This document shows, one piece after another, positions 1 to 8,698 of a stretch of DNA of 64,000 nucleotides; within the stretch, counting starts at the first letter, position 1, and each line of letters opens with the position of its first letter. Made by a program: the position numbers and the translations under genes. The notes beneath the pieces were generated by a model, which saw only the letters and a program-made list of their open reading frames with translations, had not been told where the DNA came from and made no database searches. The stretch is from Microtetraspora niveoalba (GTDB lineage: Bacteria; Actinomycetota; Actinomycetes; Streptosporangiales; Streptosporangiaceae): positions 62,001 to 126,000 of the forward strand of contig NZ_BBYM01000022.1 of the NCBI RefSeq assembly GCF_001570405.1, read 5' to 3'.

Positions 1-43
1 CCGACGGCCGAGCGCGGCGGTGGAGGCGGGGCGGAGGCCGTGA
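1..43 (+). CDS. Possible 3' end of an upstream gene (partial)
   Basis: A reading frame open from the window edge stops with TGA at 41-43, giving only about 13 residues. It cannot be identified from sequence. By context it could be the C-terminus of the DadA-like FAD subunit that usually precedes the 2Fe-2S and FAD/BFD subunits in D-hydroxyproline dehydrogenase clusters; that is inference only. Confidence 0.2.
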   Translation, partial: RRPSAAVEAGRRP

Positions 44-108
44 GAGGCGGGCACGGGCGCGGACACGGCGCGGGCGGTGCCGTGACACATCTGGACGAGG
101 GAGGCGGC

Positions 109-396
109 ATGACCGGGGCTTCGCCGTACCGGCTGGTGGGGGCGCGACCCGAGCCGGAGTTCGAGGTGCGCGTGGACGGGCGGCCGGTGCCCGTCGTGCC
201 GGGCCAGACCGTGGGCGCGGCGCTGCACGCCGCCGGCGTCCGGACCTGGCGTACGACCCGGTTCGGCGGGCGGCGGCGCGGCCTGTTCTGCGGGATCGGC
301 GTCTGCTTCGACTGCCTGGTCACCGTCAACGGCGTGGAGAACCTGCGGGCCTGCCTGACCGAGGCCCGCCCCGGAGACGAGGTGACGACCTCATGA
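109..396 (+). CDS. (2Fe-2S)-binding small subunit of a D-hydroxyproline/proline dehydrogenase-type complex
   Basis: A 95-residue ferredoxin-like protein. Four cysteines (C61, C66, C69, C82) in the pattern CX4CX2CX12C form a plant-type [2Fe-2S] site within a short Fer2 fold, as in HcnA-like small subunits. The ATG at 109 is preferred over an in-frame ATG-like start at 40 because GGGAGG lies just upstream and the 23 extra residues would be low-complexity Gly/Arg. It overlaps the next gene by ATGA (393-396), which implies translational coupling. In hydroxyproline operons such a subunit passes electrons between the FAD-oxidase subunit and the NAD(P)/FAD subunit. The substrate is inferred from neighbours; opine or glycine-type dehydrogenase is possible from sequence alone. 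Confidence 0.85.
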   Translation: MTGASPYRLVGARPEPEFEVRVDGRPVPVVPGQTVGAALHAAGVRTWRTTRFGGRRRGLFCGIGVCFDCLVTVNGVENLRACLTEARPGDEVTTS

Positions 397-1853
397 CGGC
401 GGACGCGGCGACGTACGACCTGGTGGTGGTCGGCGCTGGGCCGGCGGGCCTGGCGGCGGCGGGCGTGGCGGCGCGGGCGGGCCTGCGCGTGGCGGTGCTC
501 GACTCGGGGGCGCGCGTCGGCGGCCAGTACTTCCGCGCGCTTCCCGACGGCTTCCGCGCCGCCCGGCCGTGGGCGCTCCATCATGGGTTCTCCCGGTTCG
601 TACGGCTCCGCGACGGACTCGACGGCGCCGACGTCCTGCTGAACCACCGGGTCTGGGCGGCCGGGCCCGCGCCCGGCGGAGGTTTCGCCGTCCACTGCCT
701 GGCGGGCCGGGAGGAGCGGGCCGGGACCGTCACCGGTGCGCGGCTGCTCATCGCGACCGGCGCGCACGACCGCGTCCTGCCGTTCCCCGGCTGGGACCTG
801 CCCGGGGTGATGACGGCGGGCGGCGCGCAGGCGCTACTCAAGGGCAACCTCGTCGTCGCCGGGCGCCGCGTCGTGGTGGCCGGGACCGGTCCGTTCCTGC
901 TTCCCGTCGCCACCTCGCTGGCCGCCGCCGGGGCGAAGGTCGCCGGGGTCTTCGAGGCGGGCGGCAGGTTCGCGCTCGCGCCCCGCGCCCTCACCCGGCC
1001 CGGCAAGGCCGCCGAGGCCCTCGCGTACGGCTGGGGCCTGGCCCGGCACCGCGTGCCGTACAAGGGGGGCCGGGCGGTGGTCGCCGCGCACGGCGACGGC
1101 GAGCTGACCCACGTGACGGTCGCCAGGGTGGACGCCGAGTGGCGGCCGTACAGGGGCGGTCACGAGACGGTCGAGTGCGACGTCCTCGCCGTCGGCTACG
1201 GGTTCACGCCCCAGCTCGACCTCGCGGCGCAGCTCGGCTGCGCGATCGGCGCGGACGCGGCGGGCGGCCCGGCCGTGCGGGTGGACCGGCACATGCGGAC
1301 CGGCGTCCCCGGCGTGTACGCGGCGGGGGAGACCACGGGCGTGGGCGGCGCCGACTTGGCCGAGCTCGAAGGGCTGATCGCGGGCCGCGCCGTCGTGGCC
1401 GACGCACTCGGCGTTCCGGCGGGCACCGGCGTGGGAGCCCGGCCCGAGCCCGGAACGGGTTTCGGACCCGGGATCCGGTCCGAGGCCCGTGTCGGCGCGC
1501 GCCTCGAAGCGCGTCGGCGGCGCCTGACCGGGTTCGCGCGGGCGCTGCTGCGCGCCTACCCCGTGAAGGACGGCTGGACCTCCTGGCTGCGTGACGACAC
1601 CCTGATCTGCCGCTGCGAGGAGGTGCCGTACGGCCGGGTCAAGGAGGCCCGGGACCTGGGCGCCGCCGACGCGCGCTCCATCAAGCTGCTGGCCCGGCCC
1701 GGGATGGGCTGGTGCCAGGGACGGATCTGCGGCGAGGCCGTGGCCCGCCTCGCCGGTGAGGAGCCGGGACCGCCCCGGCGGCCGGTCGCCCAGCCCGTAC
1801 GGCTCGGCGACCTCGCCGCCATGGATGAGAGGACATCTGATGACGACTCGTGA
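393..1853 (+). CDS. FAD/NAD(P)-dependent oxidoreductase with C-terminal BFD-like 2Fe-2S domain (D-hydroxyproline dehydrogenase subunit)
   Basis: A 486-residue pyridine nucleotide-disulfide-type oxidoreductase. An FAD-binding GAGPAG motif lies at residues 14-19 and a second Rossmann GTGPF motif near 165. The C-terminal 90 residues form a BFD-like iron-sulfur domain with CRCEE (about 406) and CQGRICG (about 440-446). This is the architecture of HcnB-like large subunits of heteromeric amino-acid dehydrogenases. With the preceding 2Fe-2S subunit and the following deaminase and epimerase genes, it is best read as part of a D-hydroxyproline dehydrogenase that oxidises cis-4-hydroxy-D-proline to pyrroline-4-hydroxy-2-carboxylate. 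A Gly/Pro/Arg-rich linker near residues 345-370 separates the two domains. The gene overlaps the next one by 14 bp. Confidence 0.85.
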   Translation: MTADAATYDLVVVGAGPAGLAAAGVAARAGLRVAVLDSGARVGGQYFRALPDGFRAARPWALHHGFSRFVRLRDGLDGADVLLNHRVWAAGPAPGGGFAVHCLAGREERAGTVTGARLLIATGAHDRVLPFPGWDLPGVMTAGGAQALLKGNLVVAGRRVVVAGTGPFLLPVATSLAAAGAKVAGVFEAGGRFALAPRALTRPGKAAEALAYGWGLARHRVPYKGGRAVVAAHGDGELTHVTVARVDAEWRPYRGGHETVECDVLAVGYGFTPQLDLAAQLGCAIGADAAGGPAVRVDRHMRTGVPGVYAAGETTGVGGADLAELEGLIAGRAVVADALGVPAGTGVGARPEPGTGFGPGIRSEARVGARLEARRRRLTGFARALLRAYPVKDGWTSWLRDDTLICRCEEVPYGRVKEARDLGAADARSIKLLARPGMGWCQGRICGEAVARLAGEEPGPPRRPVAQPVRLGDLAAMDERTSDDDS

Positions 1854-2733
1854 GAAACCGTGGCGCGGAGTGATGGTGGCGACCGCGCTGCCGCTGCGGG
1901 ACGACCTGGCCGTCGACCACGACGCGTACGCCGAACACTGCCGGTGGCTGGTCGCCGAAGGCTGCGACGGCGTGGTGCCCAACGGCTCCCTGGGGGAGTA
2001 CCAGACGCTGACGCCCGAGGAGCGGGCGAAGGTCGTGGAGACCGCGGTCGCGGCGGTCGGGGGCGACCGCGTCATGCCGGGGATCGCCGCCTACGGGGCC
2101 CTGGAGGCCCGCCGCTGGGCCGAGCAGGCGCGTGACGCGGGGTGCGGGGCCGTGATGCTGCTGCCGCCGAACGCCTACCGGGCCGACGAGCGGGCGGTCC
2201 TGGCGCACTACCGCGAGGTGGCCGCGGCCGGGGTGCCCGTCGTGGCCTACAACAACCCCATCGACACCAAGGCGGACCTCACGCCCCGGCTGCTCGCGGC
2301 GCTGCACGCCGAGGGGCTCATCGTGGGAGTGAAGGAGTTCACCGGGGACGTGCGGCGGGCGTACGAGATCGCCGAGCTCGCCCCCGGGCTCGACGTGCTC
2401 ATCGGCTCCGACGACGTGCTGCTGGAGGTGGCCCTCGCCGGGGCGGTCGGCTGGGTCGCGGGCTACCCGAACGCGCTCCCGGCCGCGACCGTCGCGCTCT
2501 ACCGCGCGGCCGTGGCCGGCGACCTGGAGACGGCGCTCCCGCTCTACCGGTCCCTGCACGCGCTGCTGCGCTGGGACTCCAAGACGGAGTTCGTCCAGGC
2601 GATCAAGCTGTCGATGGACGTCGCCGGGCGGTACGGCGGCCCGTGCCGCCCGCCGAGGCAGCCGTTGACGGCCGAGCAGGAGGCCGCCGTACGCGCCGCG
2701 ACCGAGAAAGCGCTCGCCGAGGGGCTCCGCTAG
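1840..2733 (+). CDS. DHDPS/NAL-family lyase, probable 1-pyrroline-4-hydroxy-2-carboxylate deaminase
   Basis: A 297-residue TIM-barrel protein of the dihydrodipicolinate synthase family. The Schiff-base lysine is in GVKEFTGD and the conserved tyrosine in AYNNP. The start at ATG 1840 is set by GAGAGGA at 1827-1833; the longer frame from 1756 would overlap the upstream gene by almost 100 bp. Position between dehydrogenase subunits and a hydroxyproline epimerase points to the HypD role: deaminating and dehydrating Pyr4H2C to 2-oxoglutarate semialdehyde. A classical DapA is unlikely because no lysine-pathway gene is nearby. The semialdehyde dehydrogenase needed to finish the pathway is not in the window. 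Confidence 0.85.
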   Translation: MTTREKPWRGVMVATALPLRDDLAVDHDAYAEHCRWLVAEGCDGVVPNGSLGEYQTLTPEERAKVVETAVAAVGGDRVMPGIAAYGALEARRWAEQARDAGCGAVMLLPPNAYRADERAVLAHYREVAAAGVPVVAYNNPIDTKADLTPRLLAALHAEGLIVGVKEFTGDVRRAYEIAELAPGLDVLIGSDDVLLEVALAGAVGWVAGYPNALPAATVALYRAAVAGDLETALPLYRSLHALLRWDSKTEFVQAIKLSMDVAGRYGGPCRPPRQPLTAEQEAAVRAATEKALAEGLR

Positions 2734-2835
2734 TGCGGGGGCGCGACCGGGACGACCCCGTCGCTCCACGAAAGGTGACCGGGAGGGCCGCCGCCGCACG
2801 GTCGGCGGACGCGCGGGCCGTCGGGGAGGGGTGAG

Positions 2836-3837
2836 ATGAGGACGAAGCGGGTCTTCCACGCGGTGGACTCCCATACCGAGGGCATGCCCACCCGTGTGAT
2901 CACCGGCGGTGTCGGGGTGATCCCGGGCGCGACCATGGCCGAGCGCCGCGAGCACTTCGTGAAGAACCTCGACCACGTCCGAACGCTGCTGATGTACGAG
3001 CCGCGCGGGCACTCGGCGATGAGCGGGGCGATCCTGCAACCGCCCACCAGGGCCGACGCCGACTTCGGCGTGCTCTACATCGAGGTGTCCGGCTGCCTGC
3101 CGATGTGCGGCCACGGGACCATCGGCGTCGCCACGGTGCTGGTGGAGACCGGGATGGTCGAGGTGACCGAGCCGGTGACGGTGATCCGGCTGGACACCCC
3201 GGCCGGCCTGGTCACGGCCGAGGTGCGGGTCGAGGACGGCGCGGCGACCGCGGTCACCATCACCAACGTGCCGTCGTTCAGCGTCGCGCTCGACTGTACG
3301 GTGACGGTCCCGGGGCTCGGGGAGGTCGGCTACGACCTCGCGTACGGCGGCAACTTCTACGCGATCCTCCCCGTCGAGTCGGTCGGGCTGCCGTTCGACC
3401 GGTCGCGCAAGCAGGAGATCCTCGACGCCGGCCTCGCCGTGATGGCCGCGATCAACGAGCGGGACGAGCCGGTGCATCCGGAGGATCCCGGGATCCGCGG
3501 CTGCCACCACGTCCAGTTCGTCGCCCCGGGGTCGGACGCCCGGCACTCCCGGCACGCGATGGCGATCCACCCCGGCTGGTTCGACCGCTCGCCGTGCGGC
3601 ACGGGAACGAGCGCGCGGATGGCCCAGTTGCACGCGCGGGGCGAGCTGCCGCTGGACGCGGACTTCGTCAACGAGTCGTTCATCGGCACCCGGTTCGTCG
3701 GCCGCCTGGTCGCGGAGACGACGGCCGGGGACCTGCCAGCGGTGGTCCCCACGATCACCGGGCGGGCCTGGGTGACCGGTACCGCCCAGTATTTCCTCGA
3801 CCCCCGCGACCCCTTCCCGGCCGGCTTCCTGCTGTAG
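2836..3837 (+). CDS. Proline racemase family protein, probable 4-hydroxyproline 2-epimerase
   Basis: A 333-residue protein with both proton-transfer cysteines of the family: C91 in MCGHGT and C254 in RSPCGTGTS. The two-cysteine arrangement is that of proline racemase and 4-hydroxyproline 2-epimerases, which invert C2 of trans-4-hydroxy-L-proline to give cis-4-hydroxy-D-proline. The N-terminal HAVDSHTEGMPTRV segment is typical of the epimerase group. GGGAGGGG precedes the ATG. The 102-bp gap after the deaminase gene and the hairpin straight after the stop suggest it is the last gene of the first transcription unit. Plain proline racemase activity cannot be excluded from sequence. Confidence 0.88.
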   Translation: MRTKRVFHAVDSHTEGMPTRVITGGVGVIPGATMAERREHFVKNLDHVRTLLMYEPRGHSAMSGAILQPPTRADADFGVLYIEVSGCLPMCGHGTIGVATVLVETGMVEVTEPVTVIRLDTPAGLVTAEVRVEDGAATAVTITNVPSFSVALDCTVTVPGLGEVGYDLAYGGNFYAILPVESVGLPFDRSRKQEILDAGLAVMAAINERDEPVHPEDPGIRGCHHVQFVAPGSDARHSRHAMAIHPGWFDRSPCGTGTSARMAQLHARGELPLDADFVNESFIGTRFVGRLVAETTAGDLPAVVPTITGRAWVTGTAQYFLDPRDPFPAGFLL

Positions 3838-3840
3838 CCG

Positions 3841-3866
3841 CGCCGGACGGACCGGCCGGTCCGGCG
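3841..3866. terminator. GC-rich hairpin after the epimerase gene
   Basis: An inverted repeat CGCCGGAC (3841-3848) / GTCCGGCG (3859-3866) with a 10-nt loop begins 3 bp after the stop codon. There is no T-tract, so it is a weak terminator or mRNA-stability hairpin separating the catabolic genes from the transporter operon. Confidence 0.4.
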
Positions 3867-3984
3867 GGGCACGGGACGAGCGACCGCGCCCGTGTCCCGC
3901 CGGGGCTCGCGCACGCCTCCGGCGGGTCCGTACAGAGGGCTCCGCCCGGCTCCTCACAGCCCGCTAACGGTCCGGTATCAGACC

Positions 3985-4019
3985 TTGACCCGATCTTCCG
4001 GGACGTGCAATGTCACATT
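3985..4019 (+). promoter_or_regulatory. Predicted promoter of the liv operon with an overlapping inverted repeat
   Basis: TTGACC (3985-3990) and CAATGT (4008-4013) are spaced by 17 bp and fit a housekeeping sigma promoter, with a start point near 4020 and a leader of about 24 nt. The -10 element is overlapped by a perfect short inverted repeat AATGT-C-ACATT (4009-4019), followed by a second CACATTC copy. The repeat is a candidate operator for the GntR/FCD regulator encoded at the end of the island (inference). Confidence 0.5.
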
Positions 4020-4043
4020 CCACATTCGGAAGAGGAGGCGCGG

Positions 4044-5219
4044 ATGCGCAAGCTCTATGGGACGGCTCTCACGGCCGTCATGGCGTCGGCGGCCCTGCTG
4101 ACCGCGGGGTGCGGACAGGGGCTGCTCGGCGGCGGCGACGACGCCGGCTCCGGCGAGAAGAAGGACCAGCCGATCATGCTCGGCATGCTGATCCCGCAGT
4201 CGGGCAGCGAGGCGGCGATCGGCCCCTACATGAGCAACGCCGCCCAGATGGCCGTGGACGAGATCAACGCCAAGGGCGGCGTGCTCGGCCGCAAGCTGGA
4301 GCTGAAGACCGCCGACGACGCCTGCGACCCGCAGACCGCCGCCGCGGGCGCGAACAAGCTGGTGACCGCGGGCGTCGACGTCTCGGTCGGCGGATACTGC
4401 TCCGGCGCCACCCTCCCCACTCTGCCGATCTTCGACAAGGCCGGCGTCCCGATGATCATCCCGGTCGCGAACTCGCAGGAGCTCGTCGACCAGAAGCTCA
4501 AGAACGTCTTCCTCATCAACGGCACCGGCGGGCAGCAGGCCGCGGCGGCGGCCGCCTGGATGACCAAGGAGGGTGCCGCCAAGGTCGCCCTCATGCACGA
4601 CAACACCAGCTATTCCAAGGACCTCGCGGTGCGCACCCAGAAGCTGCTCGACGAGCCGGGTGGCCCGGAGACCGCGATCCTGGAGGCGGTCACGCCCAAG
4701 GAGAGCGACTACAGCGCCAACATCAACAACGTGCTGGCCAAGAAGCCCGACTACGTCTACTGGACCGGCTACTTCCAGGAGGCCGGCCTGCTCGCCCGGC
4801 AGTTCCGCCAGGCGGGCTACAAGGGCAAGATCATGGTCGGCGACGGCTCGGTCTCGCCCAAGCTGATCGAGATCGCCGGCGCCGAGGCGGCCGCCGGTGT
4901 GTACGCCACGATGACGCAGACGCCGGAGACGCTCCAGGGCGCCGAGACGTGGATCGCCGACTACAAGAAGAAGTTCGGCTCCGACCCCGGCCCGTACTCC
5001 AACCAGTCCTACGACGCGGTGCGGCTCGCCGCCGAGGCGATCACCAAGGCGGGCGGCACGGACGGGCAGAAGATCGTCGCCGCGCTCGAGGCGATCGACG
5101 GGTTCCCGATGTTCTCCGGACCGCTCAAGTTCACCCCCGAGCACACCCTGAGCACCGGCGGCTTCCAGATCCTGGTCGTCAAGGACGGCGCGTTCGCCCT
5201 CCAGGACGCCCTCCAGTGA
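4044..5219 (+). CDS. livK: Branched-chain amino-acid-type ABC transporter substrate-binding lipoprotein
   Basis: A 391-residue periplasmic-binding-protein type I (Leu/Ile/Val-BP) lipoprotein. The signal peptide ends in the lipobox LTAGC, with lipidated Cys23, followed by a short Gly/Asp/Lys linker; the mature domain starts near residue 45. The ATG at 4044 follows AGAGGAGG by 5 nt and fixes the start. It leads the complete Liv set (two permeases, two ATPases), all overlapping. Located inside a hydroxyproline catabolic island, it most likely captures hydroxyproline or a related imino acid on the cell surface; Liv-type receptors are hard to assign from sequence, so the ligand is inferred from neighbours. 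Confidence 0.9.
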   Translation: MRKLYGTALTAVMASAALLTAGCGQGLLGGGDDAGSGEKKDQPIMLGMLIPQSGSEAAIGPYMSNAAQMAVDEINAKGGVLGRKLELKTADDACDPQTAAAGANKLVTAGVDVSVGGYCSGATLPTLPIFDKAGVPMIIPVANSQELVDQKLKNVFLINGTGGQQAAAAAAWMTKEGAAKVALMHDNTSYSKDLAVRTQKLLDEPGGPETAILEAVTPKESDYSANINNVLAKKPDYVYWTGYFQEAGLLARQFRQAGYKGKIMVGDGSVSPKLIEIAGAEAAAGVYATMTQTPETLQGAETWIADYKKKFGSDPGPYSNQSYDAVRLAAEAITKAGGTDGQKIVAALEAIDGFPMFSGPLKFTPEHTLSTGGFQILVVKDGAFALQDALQ

Positions 5220-5237
5220 CGTTCGGGGAATCGTGAC

Positions 5238-6131
5238 ATGTCGCAGTTGGTCTGGAACGGACTCTTCGTCGGGTCGTTCTACGCGCTCGTGGCGCTGGGC
5301 TACAGCATGGTCTACGGGATCATCAAGCTGCTCAACTTCGCCCACGGCGACCTCTACATGCTCGGCGCGTTCATCGGCTTCGCCGTACTCGGCGCGGCCG
5401 GCGGCGTGTCCGCCGCGATGGCGCTGCCCCTCCTGCTGCTCGTGCTCGTCCTCACCATGGGCGTCACCGGCCTCGCCGGGGTCGTGCTCGAACGCGTCGC
5501 CTACCGGCGGCTGCGCGGCGCCCCCCGGCTCTCGCTGCTGATCACCGCGGTCGGCGCGTCCTTCGCCCTGGAGTACGGCATGCGCGCCGCCGCGGGAGCG
5601 GACCCGCGGGTGTACCCGGTGCGGCTGGGCGGCACCTCCCTGGAGGTGCTCGGCGCCCGGGTCACCCTCCAGCAGCTCGCCCTGGTCGCTGTGGCCGTCC
5701 TCCTCATGATCGGCCTCAACCTGCTCGTCACCCGCTCACGCGAGGGGCGCGCCATGCGGGCCGTCGCCCTCGACCCCAGGGCCGCCGCGCTCATGGGCAT
5801 CGACGTGGACGCCGTCATCTCCCGGACCTTCTTCCTCGGCTCCGCCCTCGCGGGCGCCGCCGGGGTCATGGCCGGGGCGCACTACGGGAAGATCGACTTC
5901 ATGATGGGCTTCCTGATCGGCCTCAAGGCGTTCACGGCGGCCGTCATCGGCGGCATCGGCAACATCCCCGGCACGATGCTCGGCGGTCTGCTCCTCGGCC
6001 TGCTCGAGTCGTTCGGCACCTTCTGGCTCGGCGGCGAGTGGCGGGACGTCTTCGCCTTCGGCGTGCTCATCCTCTTCCTGACCGTGCGGCCGACCGGCCT
6101 GCTCGGCGAACGCGTCACGGAGCGGGTGTGA
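5238..6131 (+). CDS. livH: Branched-chain amino-acid-type ABC transporter permease (LivH)
   Basis: A 297-residue polytopic membrane protein with about eight hydrophobic segments. It carries typical LivH stretches: GYSMVYGIIKLLNFAHGD at the N-terminus and IGGIGNIPGTMLGG near residue 235, which corresponds to the EAA-like loop that docks on the ATPase. It starts 19 bp after livK and its stop overlaps the GTG of livM (GTGTGA), so the permeases are translationally coupled. It forms the channel with LivM. Confidence 0.92.
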   Translation: MSQLVWNGLFVGSFYALVALGYSMVYGIIKLLNFAHGDLYMLGAFIGFAVLGAAGGVSAAMALPLLLLVLVLTMGVTGLAGVVLERVAYRRLRGAPRLSLLITAVGASFALEYGMRAAAGADPRVYPVRLGGTSLEVLGARVTLQQLALVAVAVLLMIGLNLLVTRSREGRAMRAVALDPRAAALMGIDVDAVISRTFFLGSALAGAAGVMAGAHYGKIDFMMGFLIGLKAFTAAVIGGIGNIPGTMLGGLLLGLLESFGTFWLGGEWRDVFAFGVLILFLTVRPTGLLGERVTERV

Positions 6132-7174
6132 CCGGGCCGGGCGAGGGCACGCCGCCCGCCGCCCCCGCCTCCGCCGCGTCCTCCACGGCCGCCCCAACGG
6201 CCGATCCGGCGGCCCCGCCCCGCCGCACCGGCCGGCGCGGCGCCGGGCCCCGCTCGATCGCCTCCCGGCTGATGGAGAACCGGTGGGCCGGGCTGGCCGG
6301 GCTCGCGGTCGCGCTGCTCGCGCCGTTCGTCGACGCCACGCCGTACGCGTTGTCGGTGATGACCAACGCCGCCATCTTCGTGATGCTCGCGGCCGGGCTC
6401 AACATCGTCGTCGGATACTGCGGCCTGCTCGACCTCGGCTACGCCGCCTTCTTCGCGGTCGGCGCGTACACGAGCGGGGTGTTGTCCACCCGGTTCGATC
6501 TGCCGCTGGTCGCCACGCTGCCCGCCGTGCTGGTGGTCACCGTGATCGCCGGCCTGGTCATCGGAGCGCCGACGCTGCGGCTGCGCAGCGACTACCTGGC
6601 GATCGTCACGCTGGGCTTCGGCGAGATCATCCGGGTGACCGCGAACAACCTCGACGTGACCGGAGGGCCGTCCGGGATCTACGGCATCCCCGGGCTGACC
6701 GGGGGCCCGGTCTCCTTCTACTACCTGACCGTGCTCATCGTCGCGCTCGCCGTGGTCGGCGCCGCCCGGCTGGGCCGGTCGCGCCTGGGCCGGGCGTGGC
6801 GGTTCGTGCGCGAGGACGAGGACGCCGCCGAGGCCATGGGCGTGCACACGTACAAGGTCAAGATGGCGGCGTACGTCGCCGGGGCGATCTGGGGCGGGCT
6901 GGCCGGGGTCCTGTTCGGCGCGCACCTGTCGGCGATCTCCCCGACGAGCTTCACGTTCCTGCAGTCCGCGCTGGTGCTGATGGCCGTCGTGCTCGGCGGC
7001 ATGGGCTCGATCAGGGGCGTCGTCGTCGGCGCCGTGGTCATCAGCGTGCTGCCCGAGCTGCTGCGCGACCTGGCCGACTACCGCTACCTCGCCTTCGGCG
7101 TGCTGCTGATCATCGTGATGCTGGTCCGGCCCCAGGGGCTGTGGCCGGCCAGGTCCAGGGAGGTCGCCAAGTGA
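6128..7174 (+). CDS. livM: Branched-chain amino-acid-type ABC transporter permease (LivM)
   Basis: A 348-residue permease of the LivM type. GTG 6128 overlaps the livH stop and is preferred over an upstream in-frame ATG inside livH. The first 45 residues are an Ala/Pro/Arg-rich cytoplasmic extension; about eight to ten membrane segments follow. Conserved family features are GYCGLLDLGYAAFFAVGAY, TLGFGEIIRV and the loop GGMGSIRGVVVGA near the C-terminus. It pairs with LivH and is driven by LivG and LivF. The disordered extension is longer than in many homologues. Confidence 0.92.
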   Translation: MTGPGEGTPPAAPASAASSTAAPTADPAAPPRRTGRRGAGPRSIASRLMENRWAGLAGLAVALLAPFVDATPYALSVMTNAAIFVMLAAGLNIVVGYCGLLDLGYAAFFAVGAYTSGVLSTRFDLPLVATLPAVLVVTVIAGLVIGAPTLRLRSDYLAIVTLGFGEIIRVTANNLDVTGGPSGIYGIPGLTGGPVSFYYLTVLIVALAVVGAARLGRSRLGRAWRFVREDEDAAEAMGVHTYKVKMAAYVAGAIWGGLAGVLFGAHLSAISPTSFTFLQSALVLMAVVLGGMGSIRGVVVGAVVISVLPELLRDLADYRYLAFGVLLIIVMLVRPQGLWPARSREVAK

Positions 7175-7998
7175 ACGGCCCGCTGCTCTCCGTCGAGGAC
7201 CTGCGGCTCGCCTTCGGCGGCGTGCTCGCCATCGACGGGCTGACCTTCGCCGTCGGCGAGGCCGAGATCGTCTCGGTGATCGGCCCGAACGGCGCGGGGA
7301 AGACGTCGGCGTTCAACTGCGTGACCGGCTTCTACCGGCCCACCGCGGGAGCCGTACGGCTGCGCGGGCGGGACATCACCGGCCTGCGGCCGTCTGCGGT
7401 GGCCGCGCTCGGCGTCGCGCGCACCTTCCAGAACCTGCGGCTGTTCGGCGAGATGTCCGTCCTCGACAACGTCCGCGCGGGCACCCACCTGCGTATCAGG
7501 CAGAACGTCCTCGACGCGCTGCTGCACACCCCGCGCTACCGCAGGAGCGAACGCGAGAGCACCGAGCGGGCCCACCACTGGCTCGATTTCACCGGGCTGC
7601 GCGGCGACCGGTACGGCCCCGCCCGTGCCCTGCCGTACGGCGAGCAGCGGCGGGTGGAGATCGCCAGGGCGCTCGCCCGCGAACCCGACCTGCTGCTGCT
7701 CGACGAGCCCGCCGCCGGGCTCAACCACGGCGAGAAGGCCGAGATGCTCGACCTCATCCGCCGCATCCGCGAGCTGGGCGTCGCGATCGTACTGATCGAG
7801 CACGACATGGGGCTGGTGATGGACGTCTCGGAGCGTGTGGTCGTGCTCAACTTCGGGAGGGAGATCGCCGACGGGCCCCCCGACGAGGTGCGGCGCGACC
7901 CCGAGGTCGTCGAGGCGTACCTCGGGCGGGACGCCGACGAGGACGAGATCGAGCAGGCCAGGGCGAGCGTGGCGGGAGGGCGCGATGGCGGCGCTTGA
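7171..7998 (+). CDS. livG: ABC transporter ATP-binding protein (LivG)
   Basis: A 275-residue ATPase. The Walker A GPNGAGKTS lies near residue 37, the signature region is PYGEQRRVEIARAL, the Walker B DLLLLDEPAAGLNHGE, and the switch histidine is in LIEHDMG. The signature reads YGEQR instead of SGGQ, as is common in LivG. The GTG start at 7171 overlaps the livM stop. The C-terminal tail of about 25 residues is acidic and rich in Asp/Glu. It energises the Liv permease pair with LivF. Confidence 0.93.
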   Translation: MNGPLLSVEDLRLAFGGVLAIDGLTFAVGEAEIVSVIGPNGAGKTSAFNCVTGFYRPTAGAVRLRGRDITGLRPSAVAALGVARTFQNLRLFGEMSVLDNVRAGTHLRIRQNVLDALLHTPRYRRSERESTERAHHWLDFTGLRGDRYGPARALPYGEQRRVEIARALAREPDLLLLDEPAAGLNHGEKAEMLDLIRRIRELGVAIVLIEHDMGLVMDVSERVVVLNFGREIADGPPDEVRRDPEVVEAYLGRDADEDEIEQARASVAGGRDGGA

Positions 7999-8698
7999 CA
8001 TCGACGGGCTGGACGTCCACTACGGCGGCGTCCACGCCCTGCGCGGGCTGTCCCTGACGGTCGGGGAGGGGGAGGTCGTCGCCCTGCTCGGCAACAACGG
8101 CGCGGGCAAGACGACCACGTTGTCGGCGGTGTCGGGACTGGTGCGGCCCAGCGGGGGACGCGTCGTGTACGAGGGCCGCGACATCACCGGCGCCAAGCCG
8201 AGCGGGATCGTCCGGCTCGGCCTGGTCCACGTCCCCGAGGGGCGGCGCGTGTTCAGCACGCTCAGCGTCCACGACAACCTCCTGCTCGGCGGGTACGCGG
8301 TGGGCGACCAGGCGGAGGTCAGGCGGCGGATCGACCGCGTGTACGCCCTGCTGCCCCGCCTGGCCGAGCGCAGCGGGCAGCAGGGCGGCACGCTGTCCGG
8401 CGGCGAGCAGCAGATGCTCGCCATCGGCCGGGCGCTGGTCACCGGCCCCCGCCTGCTGCTGCTCGACGAGCCGTCCATGGGCCTCGCCCCGCTCGTGGTC
8501 GCCGCCGTCATGGACGTGATCAGGGAGATCAACGCCGAGGGCACGGCGGTGCTGCTGGTCGAGCAGAACGCCAGGGCCGCCCTGAAGATCGCGCACCGCG
8601 GATACGTCATCGAGAACGGCGCGTGCGTCCTGTCGGGGACGGCCGCCGACCTGCGGGACGACACCCGGGTCGCCGAGGCGTATCTGGGGGGAGCGTGA
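7985..8698 (+). CDS. livF: ABC transporter ATP-binding protein (LivF)
   Basis: A 237-residue ATPase with Walker A GNNGAGKTT, the LivF-specific VHVPEGRRVFSTLSVHDNL, signature LSGGEQQMLAIGRAL, Walker B LLLLDEPSMGLAP, and the switch region LLVEQNA. The ATG at 7985 lies inside the end of livG (14-bp overlap). Its own stop overlaps the GTG of the second racemase-family gene, which ties the transporter to hydroxyproline metabolism. Confidence 0.93.
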   Translation: MAALDIDGLDVHYGGVHALRGLSLTVGEGEVVALLGNNGAGKTTTLSAVSGLVRPSGGRVVYEGRDITGAKPSGIVRLGLVHVPEGRRVFSTLSVHDNLLLGGYAVGDQAEVRRRIDRVYALLPRLAERSGQQGGTLSGGEQQMLAIGRALVTGPRLLLLDEPSMGLAPLVVAAVMDVIREINAEGTAVLLVEQNARAALKIAHRGYVIENGACVLSGTAADLRDDTRVAEAYLGGA

